Below, piece by piece: positions 7,229 through 16,200 of a stretch of DNA of 64,000 nucleotides. Location: contig NZ_AP024896.1 of the NCBI RefSeq assembly GCF_024347055.1, positions 930,001-994,000 of the forward strand, given 5' to 3'. Every line of letters begins with the position of its first letter. Position 1 is the first letter of the stretch. Source of the DNA: Vibrio porteresiae DSM 19223. Lineage in GTDB: Bacteria; Pseudomonadota; Gammaproteobacteria; Enterobacterales; Vibrionaceae. Under the pieces are notes generated by a model. That model was not told where the DNA came from. It was given only the letters and a program-made list of their open reading frames with translations, and did no database searches. The translations under genes and the position numbers were made by a program.

Positions 7229-9584
7229 GAGCTTCCTCCATCACCGATTGCTTCGCTGCATCGCGCACCGCTAAACAGGCCATTAATATCTTTTCGCCCG
7301 TAGCGGGAGCATGCAGATTAGGATCAAAACGGTAGTTACCAATCGCGGCAATCGCATCATAAATGGCGCACCAGACACTGATGCCATGCATAAATGGTGG
7401 CTCGCCGACCGCTTTAGAACGATAAATGGTCTGCTCGGGATTGGGGGTAGTGTAAAGATCAATTTGCAGAGACTTAGGGTAGTCGCCAATACTTGGGATC
7501 TTGTAGTTCATCGGGCTGTTACTGAGTAACTTACCCTGTGTGTCCCACACCAGCTCTTCCGAAGTTAACCATCCCATCCCTTGAATAAAACCACCTTCAA
7601 TTTGGCCTATATCGATCGCCGGATTAATACTCTGACCGACATCATGCAAGATATCGACCCGATCGATGGTGCTTTCCCCCGTTAAGGTATCAATGGTCAC
7701 TTCACTGCATGAAACGCCATGGGAAAAATAGTAGAAAGGTCGGCCACAGCCCATACTGCGATCGTAACCAATCTTAGGGGTTTGATAATAGCCAGTAGCA
7801 GAAAGAGAGACACGATTGAGATAAGCCATTTGCACCAGTTCTCGCCAAGAAAGGGCTTTATCGCCATACGCGACTTCTTCTTGTTCAATGGTCAGTGTTT
7901 CAGTTGTGGCAAAGTGACGCTGAGCCACATCTAGCAAACGCTCTTTAATCATGACCGCTGCGTTGTACGCTGCCATGCCATTTAAATCAGCGCCGGAAGA
8001 GGCCGCGGTCGGCGAGGTATTGGGTACTTTATCGGTACGAGTTGAGGTCACCAGAATTTTATCTGGGTGAATACCAAACGCTTGCGCGACAATTTGTTGA
8101 ACCTTGGTGTGCAAGCCTTGCCCCATTTCGGTGCCGCCATGGGAGACTTGTACTGAGCCATCGGTATAAATATGGATTAATGCGCCAGCTTGGTTGAGAT
8201 GTTGAGCGGTAAAGGAAATGCCAAATTTCACCGGAGTCAGTGCAAGACCTTTTTTAAGCACTGGGCTGGTTTGGTTCCACTTATCAATGGTTTTGCGCCG
8301 CTGGCGATAGTCACACGATTGTTCCAGTTGCTTCATCATCGTGAGCATGGTTTGGGTTTCGTCAACTTTCATCCCATAAGGGGTAACATCGCGGTTTGGA
8401 CGATAGAGATTGTCGTAACGGACATCCAATGCATCGCGACCTGTGAGAAGAGCAAGTTGCTGCATCACTTTTTCAATTACGATCATCCCTTGTGGACCGC
8501 CAAAACCACGAAAAGCGGTATGAGAACAGGTATCTGTTTTCAGGCGATTGCCGGAAATACAGGCATTACCGAGGGAATAGGCGTTATCGGCATGGAACAT
8601 CGCGCGATCGACAATCGCATCGGACAGATCGGCCGAATGTCCACATAGCCCATTAATATCGATATTGGCGGCTGATATTTGTCCCTTGGCGTTGGCGCTA
8701 ATTTGGTATTGATTGTAAAACGGGTGACGTTTACCGGTGGCTTGCATATCGATGCGTCTTGGTAAGCGTAATTTCACCGGCTTGTTAGTGATGGTCGCCC
8801 CGAGCGCAGCCAGACACGCCCACTGCGCGGCTTGGCTCTCTTTACCACCAAAACCACCGCCCATGCGGCGCATATCCACGACCACTTGATTAAAATCGAT
8901 GTTGAGCACTTCACCAATGAGCTTTTGTACTTCGGTTGGGTTTTGCGTTGAACTTTGGACAAAGATGCCGCGATCTTCGGTTAACTGTGCGAGGGCGCAC
9001 TGGCCTTCTAGATAGAAGTGTTCTTGTCCGCCGACATGAATATCCCCGGTAAGGTAAATAGCTTGGCTAGCCAATGCTTCATGAGAAACCAAATTACCAA
9101 TGGTGTGATTGGGTAACAGTGGCGCTTGACCTTGCGTTTGGGTAAAGGTAGTGATCGGTTGTGCTTCAGTTTGATACTCAACTTTGGCGTGCAATGTAGC
9201 CTGCCAAGCCTGTTGATGTGTTTTGGCAATCACTAAAGCGATCGGTTGGCCAAAGTAACGAATCTCGTCATCGATGGTCAGCAGTGGATCGCCTTTATGC
9301 ACGGTACCAATGTCTTTTTCGCCGGGAATGGCATCTGCGGTTAATACGGTAACGACTCCTGCGGCGGCTTTGACTGCCGATAAATCCAGGGCGGTGATTT
9401 TCCCTTTGCTAATGCTGCTCACGATAACGGCGGCATGAAGACAACCATGGGGGGTTAAAACATCATCCACAAATGGGGCACTACCACACACTTGTTTATG
9501 GGCGCTTTCATGGGCTCGCGATTGACCAATAGTGGCTTGGTCTTGATAGGAGGTTGATGGTTTTAGTGATGTGAGTTTACGCAT
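7212..9584 (-). CDS. xdhB: Xanthine dehydrogenase, molybdopterin-binding large subunit
   Basis: A 790-residue molybdopterin subunit that oxidises hypoxanthine and xanthine to urate. Motifs of the xanthine oxidase family are present in order: HVGGQEHFYLEGQ, MGGGFGGKESQA, AFRGFGGPQGM, HGGTEMGQGLHTK, EGGFIQGMGWLT and the active-site Glu in AVGEPPFM. No signal peptide is visible. It overlaps xdhA by eight bases and xdhC by 17 bases. Substrate specificity is taken from family and from the neighbouring guanine deaminase and urate-pathway genes. Confidence 0.95.
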   Translation of the reverse strand: MRKLTSLKPSTSYQDQATIGQSRAHESAHKQVCGSAPFVDDVLTPHGCLHAAVIVSSISKGKITALDLSAVKAAAGVVTVLTADAIPGEKDIGTVHKGDPLLTIDDEIRYFGQPIALVIAKTHQQAWQATLHAKVEYQTEAQPITTFTQTQGQAPLLPNHTIGNLVSHEALASQAIYLTGDIHVGGQEHFYLEGQCALAQLTEDRGIFVQSSTQNPTEVQKLIGEVLNIDFNQVVVDMRRMGGGFGGKESQAAQWACLAALGATITNKPVKLRLPRRIDMQATGKRHPFYNQYQISANAKGQISAANIDINGLCGHSADLSDAIVDRAMFHADNAYSLGNACISGNRLKTDTCSHTAFRGFGGPQGMIVIEKVMQQLALLTGRDALDVRYDNLYRPNRDVTPYGMKVDETQTMLTMMKQLEQSCDYRQRRKTIDKWNQTSPVLKKGLALTPVKFGISFTAQHLNQAGALIHIYTDGSVQVSHGGTEMGQGLHTKVQQIVAQAFGIHPDKILVTSTRTDKVPNTSPTAASSGADLNGMAAYNAAVMIKERLLDVAQRHFATTETLTIEQEEVAYGDKALSWRELVQMAYLNRVSLSATGYYQTPKIGYDRSMGCGRPFYYFSHGVSCSEVTIDTLTGESTIDRVDILHDVGQSINPAIDIGQIEGGFIQGMGWLTSEELVWDTQGKLLSNSPMNYKIPSIGDYPKSLQIDLYTTPNPEQTIYRSKAVGEPPFMHGISVWCAIYDAIAAIGNYRFDPNLHAPATGEKILMACLAVRDAAKQSVMEEAHVEYE

Positions 9585-10989
9585 GATGCACCAACCTGGT
9601 TGGAATCTGTTGAAGGTCTAAATAGAAGCGTTGCAGTAGATTTTGCACCAGCAAAATACGATATTGCGCCGATCCGCGAACGTCAGTCAGTGGATGTATG
9701 GTTTGCGTGATGGCTTGTTGCGCTTGGGATAGTGCGTTTGAGGTAAAAGGTTGACCGAGTAACACCTGTTCTACAGCAGATAAACGAATCGGTCTATCGG
9801 CGATACCTCCCGCACCAATAGCGCATTGACTGATCTGTCCGTGCTCGTCAAAGCGAACGTTAATCGCAATACAAACCGTTGAAATATCATCTTCAAAACG
9901 TTTACTGACCTTATACACGGCATGTTTGTCATTACGTTGTAACTTTGGTAACACAACCGCGCTGATCCACTGGCTAGGTTTAAGTACGGTTTGGCGATAG
10001 CCGACAAAAAAGTCTTGTGCAGCGATGGTTTGTTTGGTGTCACCGTCATCGAGCTCGATGCTGGCATCCAAACTGAGCAACAAAGGAGCAATATCCCCAA
10101 TCGGCGAAGCGTGCCCTAAACTGCCGCCCATCGTCGCGCGGTGGCGAATACTCATACTGCCAATACGATGAAATAGCTCTTGAGCACTGGGTAAGTGAGT
10201 TTTTAGCCATTGATGCACATCGTGTAATGACACTGAAGCGCCGATGCGCCAACCTTGCGAAGACTCACTAATGGTGGTGAGATCATCTACTTGGGAAACA
10301 TCGATTAGGCTTTCTAACGGTTGCCATTGCTGAGTCACTACCAAAGAGAGGTCTGTCCCGCCTGCAATTAATTGAGCTTTGGGGTGCGCTTTGCGAATGC
10401 GGCTTAACTCGCTGCGGGTCTTAGGGAGATAGTAACTGTCACTGGTGAGCGGCTTCACCTGTTTCATCCAATGGATAGTATTGGCGAAGTGGGTCGCTAA
10501 TGGGTCTATTACTGGCTTTTGTGCCAATGAATTCGCCACATCGATAATTGGACCATAGCCAGTACAGCGGCACAAATTTCCAGCCAGATAATCGACTGGT
10601 TCGCTGGTCAATTGAGTCTGTTTGGATAACGCATAGAGCGACATCATAAACCCAGGGGTACAAAAACCGCATTGCGAACCATGTGCAGCAACCAAGCGTT
10701 CTTGAATTGGGTGTAAACTACCTTGTTGGTTGAGAAATTCAACGGTAATAATCTGCTTGCCGTGCAGTGCGTGAAGCGGAGTAATACAAGAATTGATCTG
10801 ATGAAAGGTCAATTCCTCTTGGTTATCAAGAGAGACCAGCACCACGGTGCAGGCGCCACAATCGCCACTGCCACAACCTTCTTTGCTGCCGGTCATTTGC
10901 TGCTGCTCACGTAAATAGGTGAGTAACATGGTATCGGCACTCGCCCTTTCAATTTGGACGACCTCACTGTTTATCATTATCTCTAGCAT
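9577..10989 (-). CDS. xdhA: Xanthine dehydrogenase, Fe-S and FAD-binding small subunit
   Basis: A 470-residue fusion of a two-cluster iron-sulfur domain and an FAD domain. The first [2Fe-2S] motif is CGSGDCGAC near residues 39-47; the second is QCGFCTPGF with NLCRCTGYGPI further on. The FAD-binding stretch is LIAGGTDLSLV, followed by the CO dehydrogenase flavoprotein C-terminal region. It passes electrons from the XdhB molybdenum centre to NAD+. It is the first gene of the - strand operon; AGAGGAAG precedes the ATG, and a RutR-like box lies 118 bases upstream. Confidence 0.95.
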   Translation of the reverse strand: MLEIMINSEVVQIERASADTMLLTYLREQQQMTGSKEGCGSGDCGACTVVLVSLDNQEELTFHQINSCITPLHALHGKQIITVEFLNQQGSLHPIQERLVAAHGSQCGFCTPGFMMSLYALSKQTQLTSEPVDYLAGNLCRCTGYGPIIDVANSLAQKPVIDPLATHFANTIHWMKQVKPLTSDSYYLPKTRSELSRIRKAHPKAQLIAGGTDLSLVVTQQWQPLESLIDVSQVDDLTTISESSQGWRIGASVSLHDVHQWLKTHLPSAQELFHRIGSMSIRHRATMGGSLGHASPIGDIAPLLLSLDASIELDDGDTKQTIAAQDFFVGYRQTVLKPSQWISAVVLPKLQRNDKHAVYKVSKRFEDDISTVCIAINVRFDEHGQISQCAIGAGGIADRPIRLSAVEQVLLGQPFTSNALSQAQQAITQTIHPLTDVRGSAQYRILLVQNLLQRFYLDLQQIPTRLVHHA

Positions 10990-11106
10990 ACTTCCTCTGT
11001 CCTACTGACCGAAACTCAACACCGAGATGTCGTGGCACGTTGGTTTCGTTGTTATTGTCTAATAAGCGTATTCCATGCTCGTTATTTGTTACAAATATGC
11101 AAAAAC

Positions 11107-11122
11107 CTGACCAGGTGTTCAA
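11107..11122. promoter_or_regulatory. RutR-type operator between xdhA and the TetR gene
   Basis: CTGACCAGGTGTTCAA matches 12 of the 14 fixed positions of the Escherichia coli RutR box TTGACCAnnTGGTCAA. It sits in the divergent promoter region between xdhA and a gene whose product resembles RutR. Confidence 0.7.
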
Positions 11123-11390
11123 CTTTATACGTAGCAGGCAAAGAATTGTCTCAGTAAAAAAATGGAGACGATCAATTTCTTACGCAGAAAATGCCCATCA
11201 TGATGGTAATAAAAAGGTCTAACCCGTTGTGAAATAGAAAAATAGGGTGAAGTGAGCGAAAGACGATGGGGGCGTCGTGTTGGGAATTAAACGAAATAGT
11301 TAGTTAACGAATTGGCGAAGACAGAAGATAAATTTAACGAGGTTAACGAGAAAATCTGTATAGTTATCAGATAATTCGTTATTCTATGTG
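11123..11390. other. Divergent intergenic region xdhA / TetR gene
   Basis: With the flanking bases, about 475 bases separate xdhA from the chosen start of the TetR gene. Besides the RutR-like box I see only AT-rich promoter-like sequence and the palindrome listed next. No convincing open frame with a ribosome site was found. Confidence 0.5.
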
Positions 11391-11404
11391 GCACATAATT
11401 GTGC
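11391..11404. promoter_or_regulatory. Palindrome GCACA-TAAT-TGTGC upstream of the TetR gene
   Basis: A perfect 5-bp inverted repeat with a 4-base spacer lies 60 bases upstream of the likely GTG start. It could be an autoregulatory operator, but it differs from the RutR-like box, so the role is open. Confidence 0.4.
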
Positions 11405-11464
11405 AGTTGTATCCAAATGGTGCAATCACATCACCGTTATCATCGTTTGAACAGGGAATATGTA

Positions 11465-12100
11465 GTGCAAAAAGAAGTCTCACCTAATCGTTCTGCCTCT
11501 GCGGGGGATATTCGTCGTCGTAATGAACAGATCATTTTGGCGGCGGCTGCAGATGAATTCGTGAAACACGGCTATAAAGGAACATCGATCCAATCGATTG
11601 CCGATCGTGTTAATTTGCCTAAAGCCAATATTTTGTATTACTTCAAGTCAAAGGCCGGTCTGTATAAAGCACTGCTTCAAGACATTCTTAACCTGTGGAA
11701 TGAAGGTTTTGATGAGGATGCAGCAACGCAACCACCAGCAGAAGTGCTGCGTCGTTATATCAAAGGAAAGATGCGATACAGCCGTACGCATCCGCAAGAG
11801 TCAAAAATCTTCGCCCAAGAGATCATTCAAGGAGCCCCGATCATTCATGATTCGATTGAATTGCCTGTGGTGGAATGGACAACAGGGAAAGCGAACGTGA
11901 TCCAACACTGGATTGAGCAAGGGCAAATTCGACCAATCAATCCATTGCATTTACTGTTCTTGATTTGGGGAGCGACCCAGTTTTACGCCGATTTTGATAC
12001 GGAAATCTTGCTGATTAATGGTAATCCATTAAATGATAATGAATTTGATCAAGCGACCGAATTTGTCATAGATATGGTACTGAGAGGTCTTTCTTTATAG
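11465..12100 (+). CDS. TetR-family regulator, RutR-like
   Basis: The GTG at 11465 has AGGGA seven bases upstream and gives 211 residues; the frame is open further upstream (TTG 11399, ATG 11417), but those starts lack a ribosome site. The HTH spans roughly residues 20-65 (GTSIQSIADRVNLPKANILYYFKSKAGLY). The C-terminal domain resembles RutR (HPQESKIFAQEIIQGAP, HLLFLIWGATQFYADF). E. coli RutR responds to uracil/thymine and controls pyrimidine and some purine catabolic genes. Here the divergent xanthine dehydrogenase operon is the probable target; the ligand is unknown. Confidence 0.85.
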   Translation: MQKEVSPNRSASAGDIRRRNEQIILAAAADEFVKHGYKGTSIQSIADRVNLPKANILYYFKSKAGLYKALLQDILNLWNEGFDEDAATQPPAEVLRRYIKGKMRYSRTHPQESKIFAQEIIQGAPIIHDSIELPVVEWTTGKANVIQHWIEQGQIRPINPLHLLFLIWGATQFYADFDTEILLINGNPLNDNEFDQATEFVIDMVLRGLSL

Positions 12101-12104
12101 CGGT

Positions 12105-13355
12105 TTAATAATCGGTTGGGTCATAGATCTTAATGCAATTACGGCCCGCTTTTTTAGCCCGATATAAGGCCTTATCGGCGTTTTCTTGTATTTCAGTGAC
12201 AGTGTCACCTTGAAAACTATCGCTAATACCAATACTTACGGTTAATGACAGACAATCTTGTTTGTAGGGTACATGTCGATATTGACGTCCCTGAGTATTA
12301 TCACTTGGGCGTTTAGCGTAGTTACGCAATACCAGCGGATAAGTGGCAATGTCTTCGCGAATCAGCTGCAGCAAAGGAGCACACTGCTGAGCATTTTTAC
12401 CTTTAAAAACAATTAAAAACTCTTCCCCCCCATAGCGATAAATCCGACCGTTCCCTTTAACTAAGGCGAGTCGGCTAGCAATCAAACGTAATACGTCGTC
12501 TCCCGCATCATGTCCGTAGGTATCATTGAAACTTTTGAAGTGATCAATATCTAACATTGCTAGGGTATATTTTCGGCCAAGTTGACGCAGGTCGATCTCA
12601 AGCGCTTGCCTGGCGGGAAGCTGTGTTAACGGATCGGTAAACGCCATCTTATAGCTGGTGGAGAGTAAATAGACCATCATCAAGACCGCAATCACCGAAA
12701 ACATGATGCTGGAAATAAAAGGGACATCAAAACGAGTAAACGCATTGCCAGCTACCAAAAGTGTTGAGTAGATCACCACATCAGAAAGACGGTTGTGCGA
12801 ATAAACAAGAATTCCAGCAAACAGAGTTAAAATCGCAATATAGAGTGTGAGTACGCCTGGTAACGGTGAACTGCTTAACTGGGTGCTAGAGAGAAACGCC
12901 ATTAAATACTGAATAGCTAAATGGTCGGGGTTAGAGACAATTAACTCAGCCCAACCAATCAATAGCACCAAGATAACGAGAAAGAGGGCAAAGCCTGGAT
13001 GCCAAATGGTTTCATTCTTGAAGAGATAGATTTGCCAGCAGGCAACGGGCAATAAGAATGCTAAAAGAGACAGCTTAATTAATGACAGATCTTGTACGTT
13101 TGGCCCGATTAATGTGTGTTGAATCAACCAATAACAAACAAACAGAGCGATAGAGATCATCGCCACTCGCCCTTGGCGAAAGAAGTAAGCAATTAGAAAA
13201 GCGCTGCAGAGCAAAACATAAGGCATGTAGATCGCAAATCCGAGATTAGCTTGCATGACTTGAACCACACTGTTCATCCCAAACCAGAGTAAACTGATTA
13301 GGAGCACAGGGCAGACAATCCGAAACCAGTGTGAAGTGAATAAGCGTGTATACAT
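12105..13355 (-). CDS. Membrane-bound diguanylate cyclase (GGDEF)
   Basis: A 416-residue protein with about seven hydrophobic membrane segments in the first 235 residues, then a GGDEF domain (about 240-410). The active-site motif is GGEEF at 309-313, a catalytically competent variant, with the LDIDHFKSFND metal-binding segment before it. The RxxD inhibitory site normally found five residues before the motif is absent, so product feedback may be lacking. It would make cyclic di-GMP at the membrane. It ends four bases after the convergent TetR gene and is divergent from the ComFB-family gene. Confidence 0.9.
   Translation of the reverse strand: MYTRLFTSHWFRIVCPVLLISLLWFGMNSVVQVMQANLGFAIYMPYVLLCSAFLIAYFFRQGRVAMISIALFVCYWLIQHTLIGPNVQDLSLIKLSLLAFLLPVACWQIYLFKNETIWHPGFALFLVILVLLIGWAELIVSNPDHLAIQYLMAFLSSTQLSSSPLPGVLTLYIAILTLFAGILVYSHNRLSDVVIYSTLLVAGNAFTRFDVPFISSIMFSVIAVLMMVYLLSTSYKMAFTDPLTQLPARQALEIDLRQLGRKYTLAMLDIDHFKSFNDTYGHDAGDDVLRLIASRLALVKGNGRIYRYGGEEFLIVFKGKNAQQCAPLLQLIREDIATYPLVLRNYAKRPSDNTQGRQYRHVPYKQDCLSLTVSIGISDSFQGDTVTEIQENADKALYRAKKAGRNCIKIYDPTDY
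12196..12208. promoter_or_regulatory. matS site (MatP binding)
   Basis: GTGACAGTGTCAC fits GTGACRNYGTCAC exactly. It lies inside the 3' part of the diguanylate cyclase gene. Confidence 0.75.
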
Positions 13356-13581
13356 GTGTGTTTAAGGATGCGCCAGTGGATCTGGAAAGATCAAAAGAGC
13401 GACATTCTAAACTCCGAGATGATTGAACGAAATGCAAATATTGAACCGAAATTAAGTTTTTTAGGCAAAATCTAATTATTGAGGCAATTCTAGTCACTGT
13501 TACATGGTGTGCTGGTGATTTGTTGATAAAAGTCAAAGTGTTGATTAGTGTTAATGTGAAGACCGATAAGAGGACTACCTG

Positions 13582-13950
13582 ATGCAAATTAATGTCGATG
13601 TACATAATTATATGGAAACGTTAGTAGGGCAGTTATTAGCGCAAGAACATTTTGCTGACCGTTTTGACAACGAACAACTGGCGGATCTTGCCTGTCTTGC
13701 GCTTAATCAGCTCAGACCTGTGTATATTCGCCACGATATCGACTTTTTATCGGCACTACCTGAAGACCGATTAATGGTGCTTAAGCAGCATGCAGAGACG
13801 GCGATTGCAGTTGCCTTGTCGATGATCGTTGAAGATAGACGTAAAAATCGCGATACTGACATTCCAATGACTTGGCACGCCACAAGATTTGATGAAGACC
13901 CAGAACTTGAATGGTACGAAACGCCGGTTATGAAACCTAAAAACCACTGA
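13582..13950 (+). CDS. ComFB-family protein
   Basis: A 122-residue protein resembling the late-competence ComFB family: an N-terminal VHNYMETLVGQLL helix, the ACLALNQLRPVYIRHDID core and an A-E-T-A-I-A-V-A-L-S-M-I-V helix. Recent work describes some ComFB-type proteins as cyclic dinucleotide receptors. The divergent neighbour here is a diguanylate cyclase, so a c-di-GMP link is a reasonable inference but unproven. GAGG precedes the ATG. It is followed 13 bases later by the HlyU-family gene, probably in one transcript. Confidence 0.7.
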   Translation: MQINVDVHNYMETLVGQLLAQEHFADRFDNEQLADLACLALNQLRPVYIRHDIDFLSALPEDRLMVLKQHAETAIAVALSMIVEDRRKNRDTDIPMTWHATRFDEDPELEWYETPVMKPKNH

Positions 13951-13963
13951 TTAAGGAGTTATT

Positions 13964-14242
13964 GTGGGGCTGTTTTCTCGTTTATTTGGTGGCAAATCAA
14001 CACCAGAAGTGAAAGAAGTAACACCTGTTGAGTACAAAGGCTATTTGATATATCAAGAGGCGTTATCAGAAGGTGGTCAATATCGTATTGCCGGCCGCAT
14101 TACAAAACAAGTTGGCGATGAGCTTAAAACCCACCGTTTTATCCGTTCTGATGTGTTACCAAGTAAAGCCGATGCGGACGAATTGATGCTGCGAAAATCG
14201 CAAATGTTTATCGACCAGATGGGCGACAGCATTTTCTCTTAA
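13964..14242 (+). CDS. HlyU-family small protein
   Basis: A 92-residue protein of the family annotated as HlyU in Pfam (PF10115): an N-terminal MGLFSRLFGGK segment, then YKGYLIYQEALSEGGQYRIAGRI and RFIRSDVLPS. It starts with GTG preceded by AAGGAG. This family is distinct from the ArsR-type virulence activator HlyU, so the name implies no function. It is the second gene of the ComFB transcript and is followed by a strong terminator. Confidence 0.75.
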   Translation: MGLFSRLFGGKSTPEVKEVTPVEYKGYLIYQEALSEGGQYRIAGRITKQVGDELKTHRFIRSDVLPSKADADELMLRKSQMFIDQMGDSIFS

Positions 14243-14270
14243 TGTGTTTATCAAGCGATTCTCTTGTCTA

Positions 14271-14297
14271 AGCGCCACTTTTTTGTGGCGCTTTTTG
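14271..14297 (+). terminator. Rho-independent terminator
   Basis: AGCGCCAC, a six-T loop, GTGGCGCT and a T-run follow the HlyU-family stop codon by about 28 bases. Confidence 0.9.
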
Positions 14298-14635
14298 TTA
14301 CTGATTCACAGAACCACTCTTTCCCTTTCTTTTACACTAGGTTAGTCATCGAAAAGCGTTATTTTGGCGAATTGTCTTTATCAGCAATCGTTAATTTAAG
14401 TTGCCGTATGAGTAACGCTATACGATGAACAGTAGAATGTCGCGACTACCGAAGACGTCGTAAGAGACACTTTTGGTGTTATTTAGTCAAAATAAAATGC
14501 GGTATTTACTGTAAGTCTGTGAATTTTTATAGAGAAAATAGGCTCAAGTTAGAAATTTACATACAAACCACTTGCAGTGCATCTCAGCCTTCGATAGAAA
14601 CGAATGTCATCGGGTCAGTATTTCAAGGAAATGAT
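14298..14635 (+). other. pntA leader region
   Basis: About 340 bases without a supported gene. An open frame continues upstream of pntA to 14519, but the homologous start and AAGGAA site point to 14636. Presumably this holds the pntAB promoter; I see no clear operator. Confidence 0.4.
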
Positions 14636-16189
14636 ATGCAAATTGGTGTACCAAGAGAGAGGGCTGACGGAGAAACCCGTGTAGCAGCCTCTCCAAGTTC
14701 TGTGAAACAGTTAATCAAGCTCGGTTTTGAAGTATGTATCGAAAGTGGCGCAGGTGCGCTAGCAAGTTTCGATGACGCGGCATATGAAGAGTCAGGAGCT
14801 TCCATTGTAGATCAAGAGAAGGTGTGGGAATGTAGCCTGATCTTGAAAGTAAACGCACCACTTTATGGCGAATCAGCCTCTGTGGATGAATTGGCATTAC
14901 TTAAAGAAAACACCACGTTAGTCTGTTTTATTTACCCAGCTCAACACCCTGAATTAATGCAGAAACTGTCGGATAAAAATGTCAATGTCTTAGCCATGGA
15001 TGCCGTTCCACGTATTTCGCGTGCTCAATCACTCGATGCGTTATCGTCAATGGCTAACATTGCAGGTTACCGTGCTGTGGTTGAAGCAGCGCATCAATTT
15101 GGCCGTTTCTTTACGGGGCAAATTACGGCAGCGGGTAAGATTCCACCTGCGAAAGTCTTTGTTGCTGGTGCAGGTGTTGCAGGCTTAGCGGCCATTGGTG
15201 CAGCGGGTAGTCTTGGCGCCATGGTTCGTGCGTTCGATGTTCGTCCTGAAGTGAAAGAACAAGTTCAATCGATGGGCGCAGAGTTTTTAACCGTCGATTT
15301 TAAAGAAAACTCCGGTTCTGGCGATGGTTATGCCAAAGAGATGTCGGATGATTTCAATCGCAAAGCCGCGGAGCTGTATGCAGCGCAAGCAAAAGAGGTG
15401 GATATCATCATCACCACCGCGCTGATTCCGGGCAAACCTGCGCCTAAGTTGATTACCAAAGAGATGGTCAACAGCATGAAAGCAGGCAGTGTCATTGTTG
15501 ACCTTGCTGCAGCTAACGGCGGTAACTGCGAATACACGGTGAAAGATCAGGTATTTACCACCGACAATGGGGTGAAGATCATTGGTTACACTGACATGGT
15601 CGGTCGCTTACCTACACAATCTTCACAGCTCTATGCGACTAACCTTGTTAACCTACTCAAACTGCTGTGCAAAGAGAGTGATGGCACCATTACCATTGAT
15701 TTTGAAGATGTAGTCGTACGTGGTGTTACTGTAATCAAAGCTGGAGAAATTACCTGGCCTGCACCGCCGATTCAAGTTTCTGCACAAGCGAAAGCCGCGC
15801 CCAAAGTCACCAAACCTGTGGCAAAAGAGCCACCAAAACCGATGTCACCTTGGAAAAAGGCGGCTGGTTTGGTTGTCGCTGTCGGGGCCTTTGCCTGGGT
15901 CGCTTCTGTTGCACCTAGTGCTTTCTTAAGTCACTTCACTGTCTTCGTCTTGGCTTGTGTAGTGGGTTATTACGTCGTTTGGAATGTATCACACTCACTT
16001 CATACTCCGTTGATGTCAGTTACTAATGCGATTTCAGGGATTATTGTGGTTGGGGCACTACTGCAGATTGGTCAGGGCCACGGTTTAGTGTCGTTTCTGG
16101 CGTTTTTTGCCATTCTTATCGCCAGCATTAATATTTTTGGCGGCTTCACCGTCACCAAACGTATGTTGCAAATGTTCCGTAAAGACTAA
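14636..16189 (+). CDS. pntA: NAD(P) transhydrogenase subunit alpha
   Basis: A 517-residue subunit of the proton-translocating transhydrogenase, which uses the proton gradient to drive hydride transfer from NADH to NADP+. The start MQIGVPRERADGETRVAASP is the usual PntA N-terminus, with AAGGAA five bases upstream. Domain I (about 1-380) binds NAD(H) and contains RAQSLDALSSMANIAGYRA and the VAGAGVAGLAAIGAA Rossmann loop. A Pro/Ala/Lys linker near 385-405 leads to the membrane helices. pntB follows 11 bases later. Confidence 0.97.
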   Translation: MQIGVPRERADGETRVAASPSSVKQLIKLGFEVCIESGAGALASFDDAAYEESGASIVDQEKVWECSLILKVNAPLYGESASVDELALLKENTTLVCFIYPAQHPELMQKLSDKNVNVLAMDAVPRISRAQSLDALSSMANIAGYRAVVEAAHQFGRFFTGQITAAGKIPPAKVFVAGAGVAGLAAIGAAGSLGAMVRAFDVRPEVKEQVQSMGAEFLTVDFKENSGSGDGYAKEMSDDFNRKAAELYAAQAKEVDIIITTALIPGKPAPKLITKEMVNSMKAGSVIVDLAAANGGNCEYTVKDQVFTTDNGVKIIGYTDMVGRLPTQSSQLYATNLVNLLKLLCKESDGTITIDFEDVVVRGVTVIKAGEITWPAPPIQVSAQAKAAPKVTKPVAKEPPKPMSPWKKAAGLVVAVGAFAWVASVAPSAFLSHFTVFVLACVVGYYVVWNVSHSLHTPLMSVTNAISGIIVVGALLQIGQGHGLVSFLAFFAILIASINIFGGFTVTKRMLQMFRKD

Positions 16190-16200
16190 GGGAGTTAAAG

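Noticed and set aside
8190..8648. A 152-codon open frame antisense to xdhB.
   Set aside because: It lies wholly inside a strongly conserved gene on the other strand and has no ribosome site.
11389..11405. TGGCAC...TGTGCA resembles a sigma-54 promoter upstream of the TetR gene.
   Set aside because: The GG-GC distance is one base too long; the sequence is better read as a palindrome.
13964..14242. Calling this gene the virulence activator HlyU.
   Set aside because: It matches the small PF10115-type family rather than the ArsR-type HlyU regulator.
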